The notes: generated by a model not told the origin, from the sequence alone. A DNA stretch of 64,000 nucleotides from Gordonia alkaliphila (GCF_023017165.1 NZ_JALKBW010000002.1:124001-188000); one strand, 5' to 3'. Positions 52,279 to 60,243 are shown, counted from the first letter of the stretch. Numbers and translations are program-made.

Positions 52279-52605
52279 ATGGGATTTACTCGGTACTGGA
52301 CGAGGACAGAAAAACCTCTGACCGCAGAATTCCTCGGTGAGGTCGAGAGGATCATCGGGGCGGCGGGAGATAGGGGAATCAGTGTTCGGGGCCCTCTGGG
52401 GGACGGCGAACCGTTGATTAGCCGTGAAGAGATCATGCTTAACGGTGATGTCGAGAGAGAAGAGAGCTGCGAGACATTCCATCTCGGTATCCGCGGGGGT
52501 CGCTGCTTCTGCAAAACACGCGAAAGGGCGTACGATCCGATCGTATCCGACATCCTCCAGTGTGCACTCGGTTACGGCCTCGTCGTTGACGTAGGGTCCG
52601 ATTAA
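52279..52605 (+). CDS. MGYTHYW-type conserved hypothetical protein
   Basis: The ATG at 52279 follows GAGAGAGGACTGGCA. The product has 108 residues starting MGFTRYWTRTEKPL, with GISVRGPLGDGEPLISREEI, CETFHLG and FCKTRERAYDPIVSDILQCA. These blocks match a widespread uncharacterised family that begins MGYTHYW and contains NGD, HETF and FCKTxxxPYD. Function is unknown; it is common on phages and mobile elements. Confidence 0.75.
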   Translation: MGFTRYWTRTEKPLTAEFLGEVERIIGAAGDRGISVRGPLGDGEPLISREEIMLNGDVEREESCETFHLGIRGGRCFCKTRERAYDPIVSDILQCALGYGLVVDVGSD

Positions 52606-52669
52606 CGCGATCTCTCCGAGGCGCCTCAGTTAAGTGCGTGGTGAAATAGATGAAGAGAGAGGGAGCTCT

Positions 52670-53089
52670 GTGGCCGTAACAATGACCGAGCTGGATGTCG
52701 CGACGGAAGGGTATGTCCAAGCCCTTCTACTTACGTACCTCGATGACACACATGCGGATCACGATCAGGGGTCCGGTGACGGACCGTTTCTGGACCGCAC
52801 CTACGTCGTCACCGACGTACACGCAAGCTACATGGAGGCGTGGCGCGAAGTCGTTGCTGCCTTCATCAACGAGAATGAAAGTGATGTACGGGAATACGTC
52901 GACGCCTTTTCTGATGGGAGAGAAGGGTGGTCGATGATCGGCTATGACCTGCTACTGACGCGCAGTGGGCACGGGCCAGGATTCTGGGACCGAGGATTGA
53001 CCGACGTTGGGGGACGTCTGGCGGGCGCAGCACTCGCACTCGGGCAGGGCCCTCCCCTGGAAATTGCCAACGTATTCAACCGCGTCTAG
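52670..53089 (+). CDS. Phage/plasmid-type conserved hypothetical protein
   Basis: The GTG at 52670 follows GAGAGGGAGCTCT. The product has 139 residues. The end contains YDLLLTRSGHGPGFWDRGLT and GGRLAGAALALG, a signature seen in small proteins of actinobacterial and enterobacterial phages (GHGxGFWDRG). Function unknown. Confidence 0.65.
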   Translation: MAVTMTELDVATEGYVQALLLTYLDDTHADHDQGSGDGPFLDRTYVVTDVHASYMEAWREVVAAFINENESDVREYVDAFSDGREGWSMIGYDLLLTRSGHGPGFWDRGLTDVGGRLAGAALALGQGPPLEIANVFNRV

Positions 53090-53180
53090 GTGAATCTGCA
53101 GCGAGCGGGAGCGTCGGGCGCTACCAAAATGTGGTGCAGAAATAGTGGGAGTGAGCACCATCCGTGTGACAGGTGAGGTC

Positions 53181-53203
53181 CTGTCCGGGGCGACATATAG
53201 GCT
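53181..53203 (+). promoter_or_regulatory. Shared promoter-like element
   Basis: CTGTCCGGGGC, six bases, TAGGCT. It lies 43 bases before the ATG at 53247, and is an exact match to the consensus. Confidence 0.65.
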
Positions 53204-53246
53204 ACGCCGACAAGTCGCAGTGACAGGAAGAAGGGAAGAGGGCCAG

Positions 53247-53489
53247 ATGAGCGACATCACTCATATTCAGTTCTGCGCGGACGATCAGGACATCTCGTCC
53301 GAGCCCTACCGTGAGCTCGACGCCACGGAGGTTCGGGTCTGGTCCGAAGAGGGAGTCGTCGTGGCTGTCAGCTCCGGCGCCGACGGCAAGTGGCACTACG
53401 AGTCGAGCGACTTCGGCCCCAACCCGGAGTGGGACACCGACGGAACCTTTGACAGCTGGGAAGAGGCGCTCCGTGCCTTCGGTTACTGA
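53247..53489 (+). CDS. Small acidic hypothetical protein
   Basis: The product has 80 residues after GAAGGGAAGAGGGCCAG: ITHIQFCADDQDISSEPYRE, then KWHYESSDFGPNPEWDTDGT. No recognised family. It is directly upstream of the cutinase gene (22 bases). Confidence 0.62.
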   Translation: MSDITHIQFCADDQDISSEPYRELDATEVRVWSEEGVVVAVSSGADGKWHYESSDFGPNPEWDTDGTFDSWEEALRAFGY

Positions 53490-53511
53490 CGCCTCGTCGA
53501 AGGAGGGGGCC

Positions 53512-54252
53512 GTGGCGGGCCGGCTGGGCGGCACGCCGAAAGGCGTGCGCGTGGGCAAGGCCGTTGTAGCGGGGCTCATTGTGGCGGCTGCCGCGGTCGG
53601 ACAACTGTTGCCCTCTGGTGTAGGCGTCGCACATGCGGTGTCATGCGCTGATGTGCAGCTGTTGTTCGCCAGGGGGACGAACGAAGTGGGTGCGCCGATC
53701 GGACTCACAGGGCAGGCACTGCATCGGAGCCTGCAACTGCGGTTCGCAGGCAAGGACGTACGTGTCTCGCCGGTCAGGTACGCCGCCAGCGGTGACTTCC
53801 AAGAAGGAGTGGTGTTCCTGCGGACCGTTGCCGCGGGCGTGCGGAACGCCCAGCGGCAGATCAAGACGCTCACCGTTCGGTGCCCGCAGGCACGCATTGT
53901 GGTGGGCGGCTATTCGCAGGGAGCGGTAGTGGTCACCTACGCGGTGAGCGATCAGCTGGCCCAGGTGCCGGCGATGGTGCGTGAAGTTCCGGCCCCATTG
54001 CCGTCGCGTGTGGCGTCGCACGTGGCGAGTGTGGTGGTCTTCGGTCAGCCCTCCGACCGATGGTTCCGCGATGCGCACGTTCCACCGATGCGGGTCGGGC
54101 GCCTGTACCGAACGAAGGTTCGCGACTACTGCATCCCCGGGGACCCGATCTGCGATGGGGCTGGGATCCAACGGCCCAAGCCGGTCCACGGACTGTATGC
54201 GGTGAACGGTATGACCGCTGCCGCTGCCGCCTTCACCGCTACCCGGCTGTGA
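53512..54252 (+). CDS. Cutinase-family secreted esterase
   Basis: The GTG at 53512 follows GAAGGAGGGGGCC; earlier in-frame starts overlap the previous gene. The product has 246 residues. A signal peptide covers the first 44 or so (ending VAHA). The mature part shows CADVQLLFARGTNE, GGYSQGAVV with the nucleophile Ser, DYCIPGDPICDG with the acid Asp, and VHGLYAVNG with the His. This is the cutinase alpha/beta-hydrolase set, with Cys pairs. Mycobacterial homologues (Culp) hydrolyse lipids and esters outside the cell. Confidence 0.9.
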   Translation: MAGRLGGTPKGVRVGKAVVAGLIVAAAAVGQLLPSGVGVAHAVSCADVQLLFARGTNEVGAPIGLTGQALHRSLQLRFAGKDVRVSPVRYAASGDFQEGVVFLRTVAAGVRNAQRQIKTLTVRCPQARIVVGGYSQGAVVVTYAVSDQLAQVPAMVREVPAPLPSRVASHVASVVVFGQPSDRWFRDAHVPPMRVGRLYRTKVRDYCIPGDPICDGAGIQRPKPVHGLYAVNGMTAAAAAFTATRL

Positions 54253-54288
54253 TTGCGACGCGAGCGCGGGGAAGCGCCGATCTGGACC

Positions 54289-54311
54289 CTGTCGGGGCCG
54301 ACTGTTAGCTT
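54289..54311 (+). promoter_or_regulatory. Shared promoter-like element, leaderless
   Basis: CTGTCGGGGCC, six bases, TAGCTT, ending seven bases before the ATG at 54319. It overlaps no coding region. Confidence 0.65.
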
Positions 54312-54318
54312 CGGCGCC

Positions 54319-54477
54319 ATGATCACCACCGATGAACTGCGCCGCTGGCTCAACACGATTACTGACCCGCACATCGCGATCGATGACGGCGGACTGGCGC
54401 TGTACGCGCTCGACGCCGCCGGCCGTGAGACCGGGCCGTCGATCGAGCTCGGCGGAGTGCCCGCCGCGAGCGACTAG
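54319..54477 (+). CDS. Very small hypothetical protein, leaderless
   Basis: The product has 52 residues (MITTDELRRWLNTITDPHIA, DDGGLALYALDA). There is no ribosome site; the start is fixed by the element at 54289. A similar layout, short helix then GLALYALD, suggests a real small protein of unknown role. It is probably co-transcribed with 54495 and 54795. Confidence 0.6.
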   Translation: MITTDELRRWLNTITDPHIAIDDGGLALYALDAAGRETGPSIELGGVPAASD

Positions 54478-54494
54478 GGAAGGTGAAGACTCCG

Positions 54495-54764
54495 ATGAAC
54501 CAGGCCGACGGCGACGTGGACACTGAGTTGGTCTTCCACTTGGAGGGCGACGATCACGAGAGCCGCACGATTGTGGCGGCGACGGAATCCGAAGCGCGCA
54601 CCTTATGTGCTGAGGGATTCAACTCGCAGTACGACGACGCTGACTATGACGGCTCCGAGTTCGACTTGCGCGGGGTGTACAAGCACGACGAAGACCTGTT
54701 CGACGACTTCGACGAAGAGATGGATGTCAGGGAACTGGTCAAAGTCGACCGCTGGGCGCAGTAG
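54495..54764 (+). CDS. Small acidic hypothetical protein
   Basis: The ATG at 54495 is preceded by GGGAAGGTGAAG; an in-frame GTG at 54483 is possible. The product has 89 residues, with about a third Asp/Glu (YKHDEDLFDDFDEEMDVREL). Such acidity recalls DNA-mimic or inhibitor proteins, but nothing specific supports that. Confidence 0.6.
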   Translation: MNQADGDVDTELVFHLEGDDHESRTIVAATESEARTLCAEGFNSQYDDADYDGSEFDLRGVYKHDEDLFDDFDEEMDVRELVKVDRWAQ

Positions 54765-54794
54765 CCGCGCTCGATGTCAGGGGAAGGGAACGTG

Positions 54795-55139
54795 ATGTTC
54801 CGATACTTTTTTGATCAAGACTACGGAGTGCCTGCGCACACCTTCGCGGCGCATGAACGTGCCGGGGACTGGAACGGATTTGTGGTTCCGCTCGTCGACG
54901 AAGCGACGCTCTTGGCGACCCTGGCCAGATTCAATGCGCTCGCCGAGGAAGACGACGGTGACTACTGCGCGAAGGCGGAGGTGGCGGCCGACGGAGAGAT
55001 CACACTCTTCGAGTACGCACGCCCCGTCGGCGACAACGACCAACCGGTCGCCGCGACCAAGGTGCCGCGACACCCGGCTGGGTATTACGAGCTGTCGTTC
55101 GGCTGGACACTGGTCGCCGATGACCACTACGAGTCGTGA
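54795..55139 (+). CDS. Small hypothetical protein
   Basis: The product has 114 residues after GGGGAAGGGAACGTG. It starts FRYFFDQDYGVPAHTFAAHE, has an acidic middle and ends ELSFGWTLVADDHYES. Not recognised. Confidence 0.6.
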   Translation: MFRYFFDQDYGVPAHTFAAHERAGDWNGFVVPLVDEATLLATLARFNALAEEDDGDYCAKAEVAADGEITLFEYARPVGDNDQPVAATKVPRHPAGYYELSFGWTLVADDHYES

Positions 55140-55216
55140 CCGCACTCCGGCGGTCACGACTTCGGGACGCGACGGGGCGTTTCGCCAGTTCCGTGCCCCG
55201 ACTGGGGATGGTCCGG

Positions 55217-55239
55217 CTGTCGGGCCGATGTGCCAGGCT
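55217..55239 (+). promoter_or_regulatory. Shared promoter-like element, variant
   Basis: CTGTCGGGCC, seven bases including TGTGC, CAGGCT. It is upstream of the ATG at 55290 by 50 bases. Confidence 0.5.
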
Positions 55240-55289
55240 CGGGACGATCGCCGCACACGACGTGCAGCACCAACTGAGGGAGTCTGACC

Positions 55290-55526
55290 ATGGGGAATCG
55301 AGCACTGTACGTCGACGAGGCAATGCAGCAGCCCGACGGCACATTCACCGTCGTTGCCTCCGAACGCGGCGTCGCGGGATACGTCAACGTCAGTCCCGGA
55401 TGGGCCTCCTTGGCCGCGGCAAAGGCATACGCGGACCAGGCAAACGCAGAACTCGGACTCACCCCGGAGCAGGCACGCGAGATCATCGCCTCCGCGATGG
55501 CCGAGCCGCCTGGCCGGGCGAACTGA
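55290..55526 (+). CDS. Small hypothetical protein
   Basis: The product has 78 residues after GAGGGAGTCTGACC: NRALYVDEAMQQPDGTFTVV, then a helix AAAKAYADQANAELGLTPEQ. Unrecognised. Confidence 0.6.
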   Translation: MGNRALYVDEAMQQPDGTFTVVASERGVAGYVNVSPGWASLAAAKAYADQANAELGLTPEQAREIIASAMAEPPGRAN

Positions 55527-55655
55527 AAGAACCGCAATCACCGGGGGTGTCCAACTGCCGGTAGAACCGCTCGCGGTCAGCTCTCGGAATCCGTTCAACG
55601 GTGCAGACCAGAGCCTTACAGACAGTGCGTTAGGTAAAAGGAAGGGAAGCGAATA

Positions 55656-55895
55656 GTGAGCGAAACGGTGACTGTAGGTGACGGCGGCGCAGCCGTGCAG
55701 ATCTTCGCGACCACAGGCGCAGAAGACGGCGCTCTCATTATCGACATCGATACCCGAAATCTTCCAGCAGATCGGGTCCTGCGGGTGTACGTCAATGACG
55801 GCTCTGTCTATAGTGCGCGCATTGGGGCTGGCGACCATAATCTCGACTACATCGGCGAGTACATCGACGAAGTCAATTCGAAGTCTGGACTATAA
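55656..55895 (+). CDS. Small acidic hypothetical protein
   Basis: The product has 79 residues from a GTG after GGAAGGGAAGCGAATA. It is beta-rich (AVQIFATTGAEDGALIIDID) with VYVNDGSVYSARIGAGDHNL. No recognised family. Confidence 0.6.
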   Translation: MSETVTVGDGGAAVQIFATTGAEDGALIIDIDTRNLPADRVLRVYVNDGSVYSARIGAGDHNLDYIGEYIDEVNSKSGL

Positions 55896-55955
55896 AGTCC
55901 GAGGTGTTGACATTCGTTGGGTGTCACAAGGAATACCAAGAAGGAAGAATAGGGT

Positions 55956-56237
55956 ATGGCTGAAATGATCCACTATGATCCGTTCGATACGGATGTGCGC
56001 GGTTGGTTTGAAATTGCCGAGAATCAGGAAAAGGTGGCGGCAAAGATCGCCGCAGAAGCTCGATCTGTATCGGATTCGGGTCCCTACTCGGTGGACTTGA
56101 CGGAACACGCCATCATCGCAATATTCAGATCGCTCGGACCGGCGTGTCCCCGCACGGGCGGCGAAATTGAGATCGTGCGCAAAGCCTTCCATGACCACTA
56201 CGGCCAGAACTCTCAGTACCGGATCGTTACGGGGTGA
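55956..56237 (+). CDS. Small hypothetical protein
   Basis: The product has 93 residues after GAAGGAAGAATAGGGT. It begins MAEMIHYDPFDTDVRGWFEI, has a helical middle and ends HYGQNSQYRIVTG. Base composition here (55600-56300) is lower in GC than the surroundings. Unrecognised. Confidence 0.6.
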   Translation: MAEMIHYDPFDTDVRGWFEIAENQEKVAAKIAAEARSVSDSGPYSVDLTEHAIIAIFRSLGPACPRTGGEIEIVRKAFHDHYGQNSQYRIVTG

Positions 56238-56302
56238 GATAGTAGCTGGCGTCACAAGAGAAGTGGCCACAGAGGGTATTGAGCGAAATTGGGAGAATCC
56301 CG

Positions 56303-56533
56303 ATGGCAACGATAATTGTTTCAGAGATTGTTGAGTACGACAATGAAGGTACTCCGATTCTGGACAACGTTCCGCCCGACGGAATGAGCGAGCAAGAATA
56401 CGAAGACCGGAAGGCCGCGGCCGTGGCGGCGGGCAACAGCTGGGTTGCCTTGCGTGGGGACGACATCCTCAAGATCGGCACCTGGTCGGCGGTGTCGTCC
56501 ACGCCCGGATGCACGGTAGCCCTCATGGTCTAA
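56303..56533 (+). CDS. Small hypothetical protein
   Basis: The product has 76 residues after GGGAGAATCCCG. It contains SEIVEYDNEGTPILDNVPPD and ends SSTPGCTVALMV. Unrecognised. It is convergent with the minus-strand gene at 56625. Confidence 0.58.
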   Translation: MATIIVSEIVEYDNEGTPILDNVPPDGMSEQEYEDRKAAAVAAGNSWVALRGDDILKIGTWSAVSSTPGCTVALMV

Positions 56534-56624
56534 CGGCGTTCGCAGGCGGCACAATCGACGGCCGCCTGGATCTCCGCTCGCGGTGAGTCTCGATCCTGCC
56601 AGTGCTCTACGTGCCAGGAGGCGG

Positions 56625-56903
56625 TCAGTGTGCCGCAGGCGTGCCGCCAAGAACGCCGCCGCCAATGTAGTGGCCGACGCCGTGCTGCGTGCGGGCCACT
56701 GTTCGCGCAGCAGGATCCCCGAGTGTGCCTTTGAACCAGTACGTTTGCACGCCGCCGACATTCTTGACGACGACCCCGAAGTGGCCGGGAGGAGTCTGGA
56801 CGTCGACAAAGGCCTCGCTTGCAGAAGTCGAGTGCTGGAGAAGTTCGCGGTAGGTGACCGCAGTCGAATCAGGCTCGTCAGCGACGGGAACGGGGTTGGA
56901 CAC
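56625..56903 (-). CDS. Small hypothetical protein
   Basis: The product has 92 residues from the GTG at 56903 after AAGGAGCGCCACT. It contains TYRELLQHSTSASEAFVDVQ and HFGVVVKNVGGVQTYWFKG. It is the last of a minus-strand group with 56922, 57506 and 57865. Confidence 0.6.
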   Translation of the reverse strand: MSNPVPVADEPDSTAVTYRELLQHSTSASEAFVDVQTPPGHFGVVVKNVGGVQTYWFKGTLGDPAARTVARTQHGVGHYIGGGVLGGTPAAH

Positions 56904-56921
56904 AGTGGCGCTCCTTGAGAG

Positions 56922-57425
56922 TCAGTAGCTGATGAGTGCGGCTTCGTCGGCGTCGAGGTCATCGATGATGAGGACTCCGGGGCCCGAAAGCGAAGCAGTG
57001 ACCTCAGCGAGCGTGGCTGCCTCGGGAAAAAGGTCCGCCTCGCCGACGTCGAACGCACCTGGCTGCGCCGAATGCTGAGCCAGCGCGAAGACATGGATCG
57101 AGATTTCGCCGCCGAGTGCGAGTGCAACCGGGACGATGGCCACGTTCTGGCCGCTGCCATTGAAGCCACTCTGCGCCCGCTGCAGCAACACTCCCAACTG
57201 CGTATCGCCGGTGACGGGCACCATCGGGCAGCTCGGGTCCCAGCCGGTGGCCGCAATGAAATCGTCGAGCCCCGCCACCGCACTTCGGCGCAGTCTATCG
57301 ATCGTGATCCTTGCCGTGTGCGCGATGGTGGCGGTGTCGGGATGGCTCCGTGGATCCGCGGCCCGCGCCTCTTGCGCGGCGACGTCACTGCTGCGGATGA
57401 GGGCCGTGAATCGGGGGTCGGTCAT
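56922..57425 (-). CDS. Hypothetical protein
   Basis: The product has 167 residues from the ATG at 57425. It has a helical N-terminal half and a beta-rich second half (GQNVAIVPVALALGGEISIH) ending SGPGVLIIDDLDADEAALIS. No ATP-binding loop is visible despite the IIDD box. It lies 18 bases upstream of the previous gene. Confidence 0.6.
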   Translation of the reverse strand: MTDPRFTALIRSSDVAAQEARAADPRSHPDTATIAHTARITIDRLRRSAVAGLDDFIAATGWDPSCPMVPVTGDTQLGVLLQRAQSGFNGSGQNVAIVPVALALGGEISIHVFALAQHSAQPGAFDVGEADLFPEAATLAEVTASLSGPGVLIIDDLDADEAALISY

Positions 57426-57505
57426 CTCAGGGTTCTCGTTTCGGTTGGCTGTAGGTGGAGAGGAACAGCTGCTTCGGGATCGTGGCGAACAGGGTGGAGC
57501 TGGGA

Positions 57506-57745
57506 CTAGCGGATCCAGCTCAGCACCTCGCTCAGCGAGGCGTCGCTGTAGGAATCGGCGACGGCCTGCTCCAAATTGCCGGCGTCGCCATCGGGGTTGT
57601 GGTCCAGCATGTGAAGCGTCGCGTTGACGAGGAGGTTCAATGCGTCGACGGTCCCCTCCTCGGCGAGGTCCGCAGCGGCGATGATCTGGTTGGCGGAGAC
57701 GTTGATGGCATTCGAGACCTGGTCGCGGGTGAAGGTGCTGGACAT
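57506..57745 (-). CDS. Small helical protein, tandem paralogue A
   Basis: The product has 79 residues: MSSTFTRDQVSNAINVSANQ, then LVNATLHMLDHNPDGDAGNL and SLSEVLSWIR. It is about half identical to the neighbour at 57865, and their promoters are alike too, so the unit was duplicated in tandem. Predicted helical; function unknown. Confidence 0.68.
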   Translation of the reverse strand: MSSTFTRDQVSNAINVSANQIIAAADLAEEGTVDALNLLVNATLHMLDHNPDGDAGNLEQAVADSYSDASLSEVLSWIR

Positions 57746-57820
57746 GGAAATGCTCCGATCGATTTGGAGGGGAAACCGGACTGCTGTGCCCGGTGCCGCC
57801 GCAGGCGCGGGGTAAACGGG

Positions 57821-57843
57821 ACTGTATCGAGAGTCGCCGACAC
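57821..57843 (-). promoter_or_regulatory. Shared promoter-like element, minus strand
   Basis: On the minus strand GTGTCGGCGAC, six bases, TACAGT, 75 bases upstream of 57745. It is nearly the same as the element at 58204, as expected for a tandem duplication. Confidence 0.58.
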
Positions 57844-57864
57844 CGTTGGCGTGCCAGCCCGGGG

Positions 57865-58110
57865 CTAGCGGAGCCAGCCCAGAACGTCGGTCAGCGTGGT
57901 GCCGTCTTCGTAGATATCGGCGACGACCTGCTCCAGTTCGACAGTGTCGCCAGCGGGGTTGTGGTCGAGCATGTGGAGCGTGGCGTTGAGGAGGAGGATC
58001 ATCGCGTTGGCGGCCGCCTCCTCGCCGAGTCCGGCGGCGTTGATGATCTCGTCCATCGAGATGTTGAGGGCGGCCGAGATCTGGTCACGGGTGAAGTGGG
58101 GGTTGGGCAT
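57865..58110 (-). CDS. Small helical protein, tandem paralogue B
   Basis: The ATG at 58110 follows GGAGGACAGTTCC; the frame is open to 58353 but covers the promoter. The product has 81 residues (PHFTRDQISAALNISMDEII, LLNATLHMLDHNPAGD, LTDVLGWLR). It is a paralogue of 57506-57745. Confidence 0.68.
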   Translation of the reverse strand: MPNPHFTRDQISAALNISMDEIINAAGLGEEAAANAMILLLNATLHMLDHNPAGDTVELEQVVADIYEDGTTLTDVLGWLR

Positions 58111-58203
58111 GGAACTGTCCTCCGATCGATTGGGGCGCCCGGACTGGTTGTGCCCGGTGCCGCCCGCAGGCGCAGGTGGGGGGCCGCGCGTGGGGTGAGC
58201 GGG

Positions 58204-58226
58204 ACTGTATAGACAGTCGCCGACAG
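58204..58226 (-). promoter_or_regulatory. Shared promoter-like element, minus strand
   Basis: On the minus strand CTGTCGGCGAC, six bases, TACAGT, 93 bases upstream of the ATG at 58110. Confidence 0.6.
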
Positions 58227-58296
58227 CGTTGACGTGCATCGCTGCACACACACTGCATGAAGTGGAAGCGGATCCGCGCTGCGGTATGGAGAAGGC

Positions 58297-58319
58297 CTGT
58301 CCGGGGCCTGTGGCAGCCT
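58297..58319 (+). promoter_or_regulatory. Shared promoter-like element
   Basis: CTGTCCGGGGC, six bases, CAGCCT. It ends five bases before a GTG at 58325 and precedes the gene at 58419. Together with 58204 it forms a divergent pair. Confidence 0.58.
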
Positions 58320-58324
58320 CCCTG

Positions 58325-58414
58325 GTGAACGAGCCAATCGAGAGGATTCCCATGCGAAGTGTTCATCAGAGGCTGGAAGTCGCCGTGACGCGGCAGCTCG
58401 GCCGGGAGGCGTAG
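58325..58414 (+). CDS. Candidate 29-codon leaderless micro-ORF
   Basis: GTG at 58325, five bases after the -10-like box, to TAG at 58414: MNEPIERIPMRSVHQRLEVA then VTRQLGREA. It ends four bases before the next ATG, so it could be a coupling leader. Support is only positional. Confidence 0.35.
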   Translation: MNEPIERIPMRSVHQRLEVAVTRQLGREA

Positions 58415-58418
58415 ACAG

Positions 58419-58733
58419 ATGGCCACGAACGTGTGGGTCGCGTCCTTCTCGCCAGCGGGCACTGATGGTGGTGCTGGCGGTTTTATCTGGGCGCCGGATC
58501 GCCCGCGAGCGGAGGCGGTCTACGACAGCGACGTCCAGGATTCCGAGGCGGCCGGCGGGACGCATGTGGTGCGCCTGGTGCAGATCGCCGTCGAGTCCGA
58601 TCCCGTCGCTGACCGCACCGGCGTGACCGATGAGATCGATCGTCGACTCGACGAGGTGGAGTCCACGTTGGCCGCGCACCGGCAGTACGTGCCAGCCGAC
58701 GCACACTATGTGCCCGAGGGTGGAGTTCTCTGA
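58419..58733 (+). CDS. Small hypothetical protein
   Basis: The product has 104 residues after GGGAGGCGTAGACAG: MATNVWVASFSPAGTDGGAG and EVESTLAAHRQYVPADAHYV. It overlaps the next start (TGATG). Unrecognised. Confidence 0.62.
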   Translation: MATNVWVASFSPAGTDGGAGGFIWAPDRPRAEAVYDSDVQDSEAAGGTHVVRLVQIAVESDPVADRTGVTDEIDRRLDEVESTLAAHRQYVPADAHYVPEGGVL

Positions 58734-59041
58734 TGGCGGTCGGAGACCGGCTCACCGCCGACGAAGCGGCCGAGTACCTCGATCACCTCGGAGGCGCTGA
58801 CGTCGTTCTCATCTGGGGTGCGGACTGGGACGGCAATCCGATGCCGCGAGCAATCCGGTCCACCACGGTGAGCGCACTCATCGGCAAGTTCGGGGAACGG
58901 TTCGACCTCCACGGGCCACAGGCAACGCTGTGCGGGGAGTGCGGCGAACTGCTCGTCAGCGGCCGGGGGGAGTCGCTCGTAACGATGCAACAGAACCATC
59001 TGTTTCGTGAACACAAGATCAGTGCCCCGCTGCTGCCCTGA
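58733..59041 (+). CDS. Small protein with CxxC
   Basis: It starts within the TGATG junction, so it is coupled. The product has 102 residues: EAAEYLDHLGGADVVLIWGA, and ATLCGECGELLVSGRGE, which resembles a single zinc or redox knuckle. Unrecognised. Confidence 0.62.
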   Translation: MAVGDRLTADEAAEYLDHLGGADVVLIWGADWDGNPMPRAIRSTTVSALIGKFGERFDLHGPQATLCGECGELLVSGRGESLVTMQQNHLFREHKISAPLLP

Positions 59042-59087
59042 TCTGGCCGCAACTGGAGCATTCAAAACCCGAGGAATGGAGAACAAC

Positions 59088-59384
59088 ATGGCAACGATGT
59101 TCGAAGTGTGGGGATTCGGCAACGTCGTCGCAGCGGGGCCCGAGGACGACTACCTCGCCCGCATGCAGACGGGGCTGGCCGCCGGTGCAGCCGATCGCGG
59201 CATCGACGCGACCGAACCCAGCGACGCGCTCGACATGGCCCGCGACATCATTCTCACCGACTGGATCGGTGCCGACGACTGGAAGATCGTCGACGGCACG
59301 CTCTATGTCACCTACGGAGGTATCGGGATCAGCCTCGATGCGCTGATCGCCGAGCACGCCGACCCCTTCCTGGGCGGCCAATGA
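59088..59384 (+). CDS. Small acidic hypothetical protein
   Basis: The ATG at 59088 follows GGAATGGAGAACAAC. The product has 98 residues: MFEVWGFGNVVAAGPEDDYL, then DWKIVDGTLYVTYGGIGISL. Unrecognised. Confidence 0.6.
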   Translation: MATMFEVWGFGNVVAAGPEDDYLARMQTGLAAGAADRGIDATEPSDALDMARDIILTDWIGADDWKIVDGTLYVTYGGIGISLDALIAEHADPFLGGQ

Positions 59385-59385
59385 G

Positions 59386-59571
59386 ATGAGCTCGGCGGAA
59401 GTGAACCTTCCCGATCCGGAGTCCGCGGCTGACATCGCCGAGTGCCCCTGGTGTGCGGGCGCGCTGTTCCCAAGCCCGGCACCCGGCCCGGTGGGGTGGC
59501 GGTGGTCCCACGACCCCGACCCCGGCGAGTATCGGGGGTGCCCCAACGCTGACTCCGACGCCGGCGAATGA
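59386..59571 (+). CDS. Small Cys-containing protein
   Basis: The product has 61 residues starting one base after the previous stop. It has CPWCAGAL and RGCPNADS with WRWSHDPDPG between, a possible zinc site (CxxC...H...C). Composition is Pro-rich. Probably co-expressed with 59088. Confidence 0.5.
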   Translation: MSSAEVNLPDPESAADIAECPWCAGALFPSPAPGPVGWRWSHDPDPGEYRGCPNADSDAGE

Positions 59572-59709
59572 ACGCCACTCAGATCCGCCCGGCGGTCATG
59601 AAGCCACGGCCCAGAGAAGCTCTGCGCAGCGATACCAGGTGTGCGGGGCCGTGAACGACGGGGCCGCAGTGCGACCAGCAGGAAAAAACACCAGAAGGGG
59701 TGCGTAGCA

Positions 59710-60018
59710 GTGCCAGATACAGCGCGAGTTACCTACGAGACAGTCACGCCGGAGAATGTGGTGATCGACCCGGCCTTGTTCCTCGACGAGCATGCCCAAC
59801 CGCTGTGGGACACCGAGGATCGCGAGGACATGATCCGCGCAGCGACCAGCATGAAGAACAAACAGGCGCCGATCGTGATCAACGCAGTCGACTACGACAG
59901 CAACGGATTCTGCGACGTATCCGTAGAGGTGCACCCGTGGGCGATCACGCTCATGAACGTGCCCGCGTTGCTCGACTATCTACTGGATCGAGCATCGACG
60001 CCGTGGTTGGGGCGCTGA
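59710..60018 (+). CDS. Small hypothetical protein
   Basis: The product has 102 residues from the GTG at 59710 after AGAAGGGGTGCGTAGCA. It contains TYETVTPENVVIDPALFLDE, INAVDYDSNGFCDVSVEVHP and a C-terminal helix. Unrecognised. Confidence 0.6.
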   Translation: MPDTARVTYETVTPENVVIDPALFLDEHAQPLWDTEDREDMIRAATSMKNKQAPIVINAVDYDSNGFCDVSVEVHPWAITLMNVPALLDYLLDRASTPWLGR

Positions 60019-60083
60019 GTCGGTGGCACCGCGGCGCCGGGGCGGGGTCGGCCGCCGCAATCCGCGCCACGCAGCAATCCGCG

Positions 60084-60106
60084 GTGTCGGGGGCCTGTGC
60101 CACTCT
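60084..60106 (+). promoter_or_regulatory. Shared promoter-like element, variant
   Basis: GTGTCGGGGGC, six bases, CACTCT, followed by GCCCGCAGCC as in the copy at 33019. It is 137 bases upstream of the ATG at 60244. Confidence 0.5.
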
Positions 60107-60243
60107 GCCCGCAGCCCCCTCGTGCCTGCGAGTTCCCGCAGGCGAGTAAGCGGCCCCAAGGTCCGAAGTCGGTTCTGGGGGGGGCGGGGTCTCAACCCAA
60201 GGCGCACTGCTCGTGCCGGCGCCATGACGACGAGGTGGAATGT

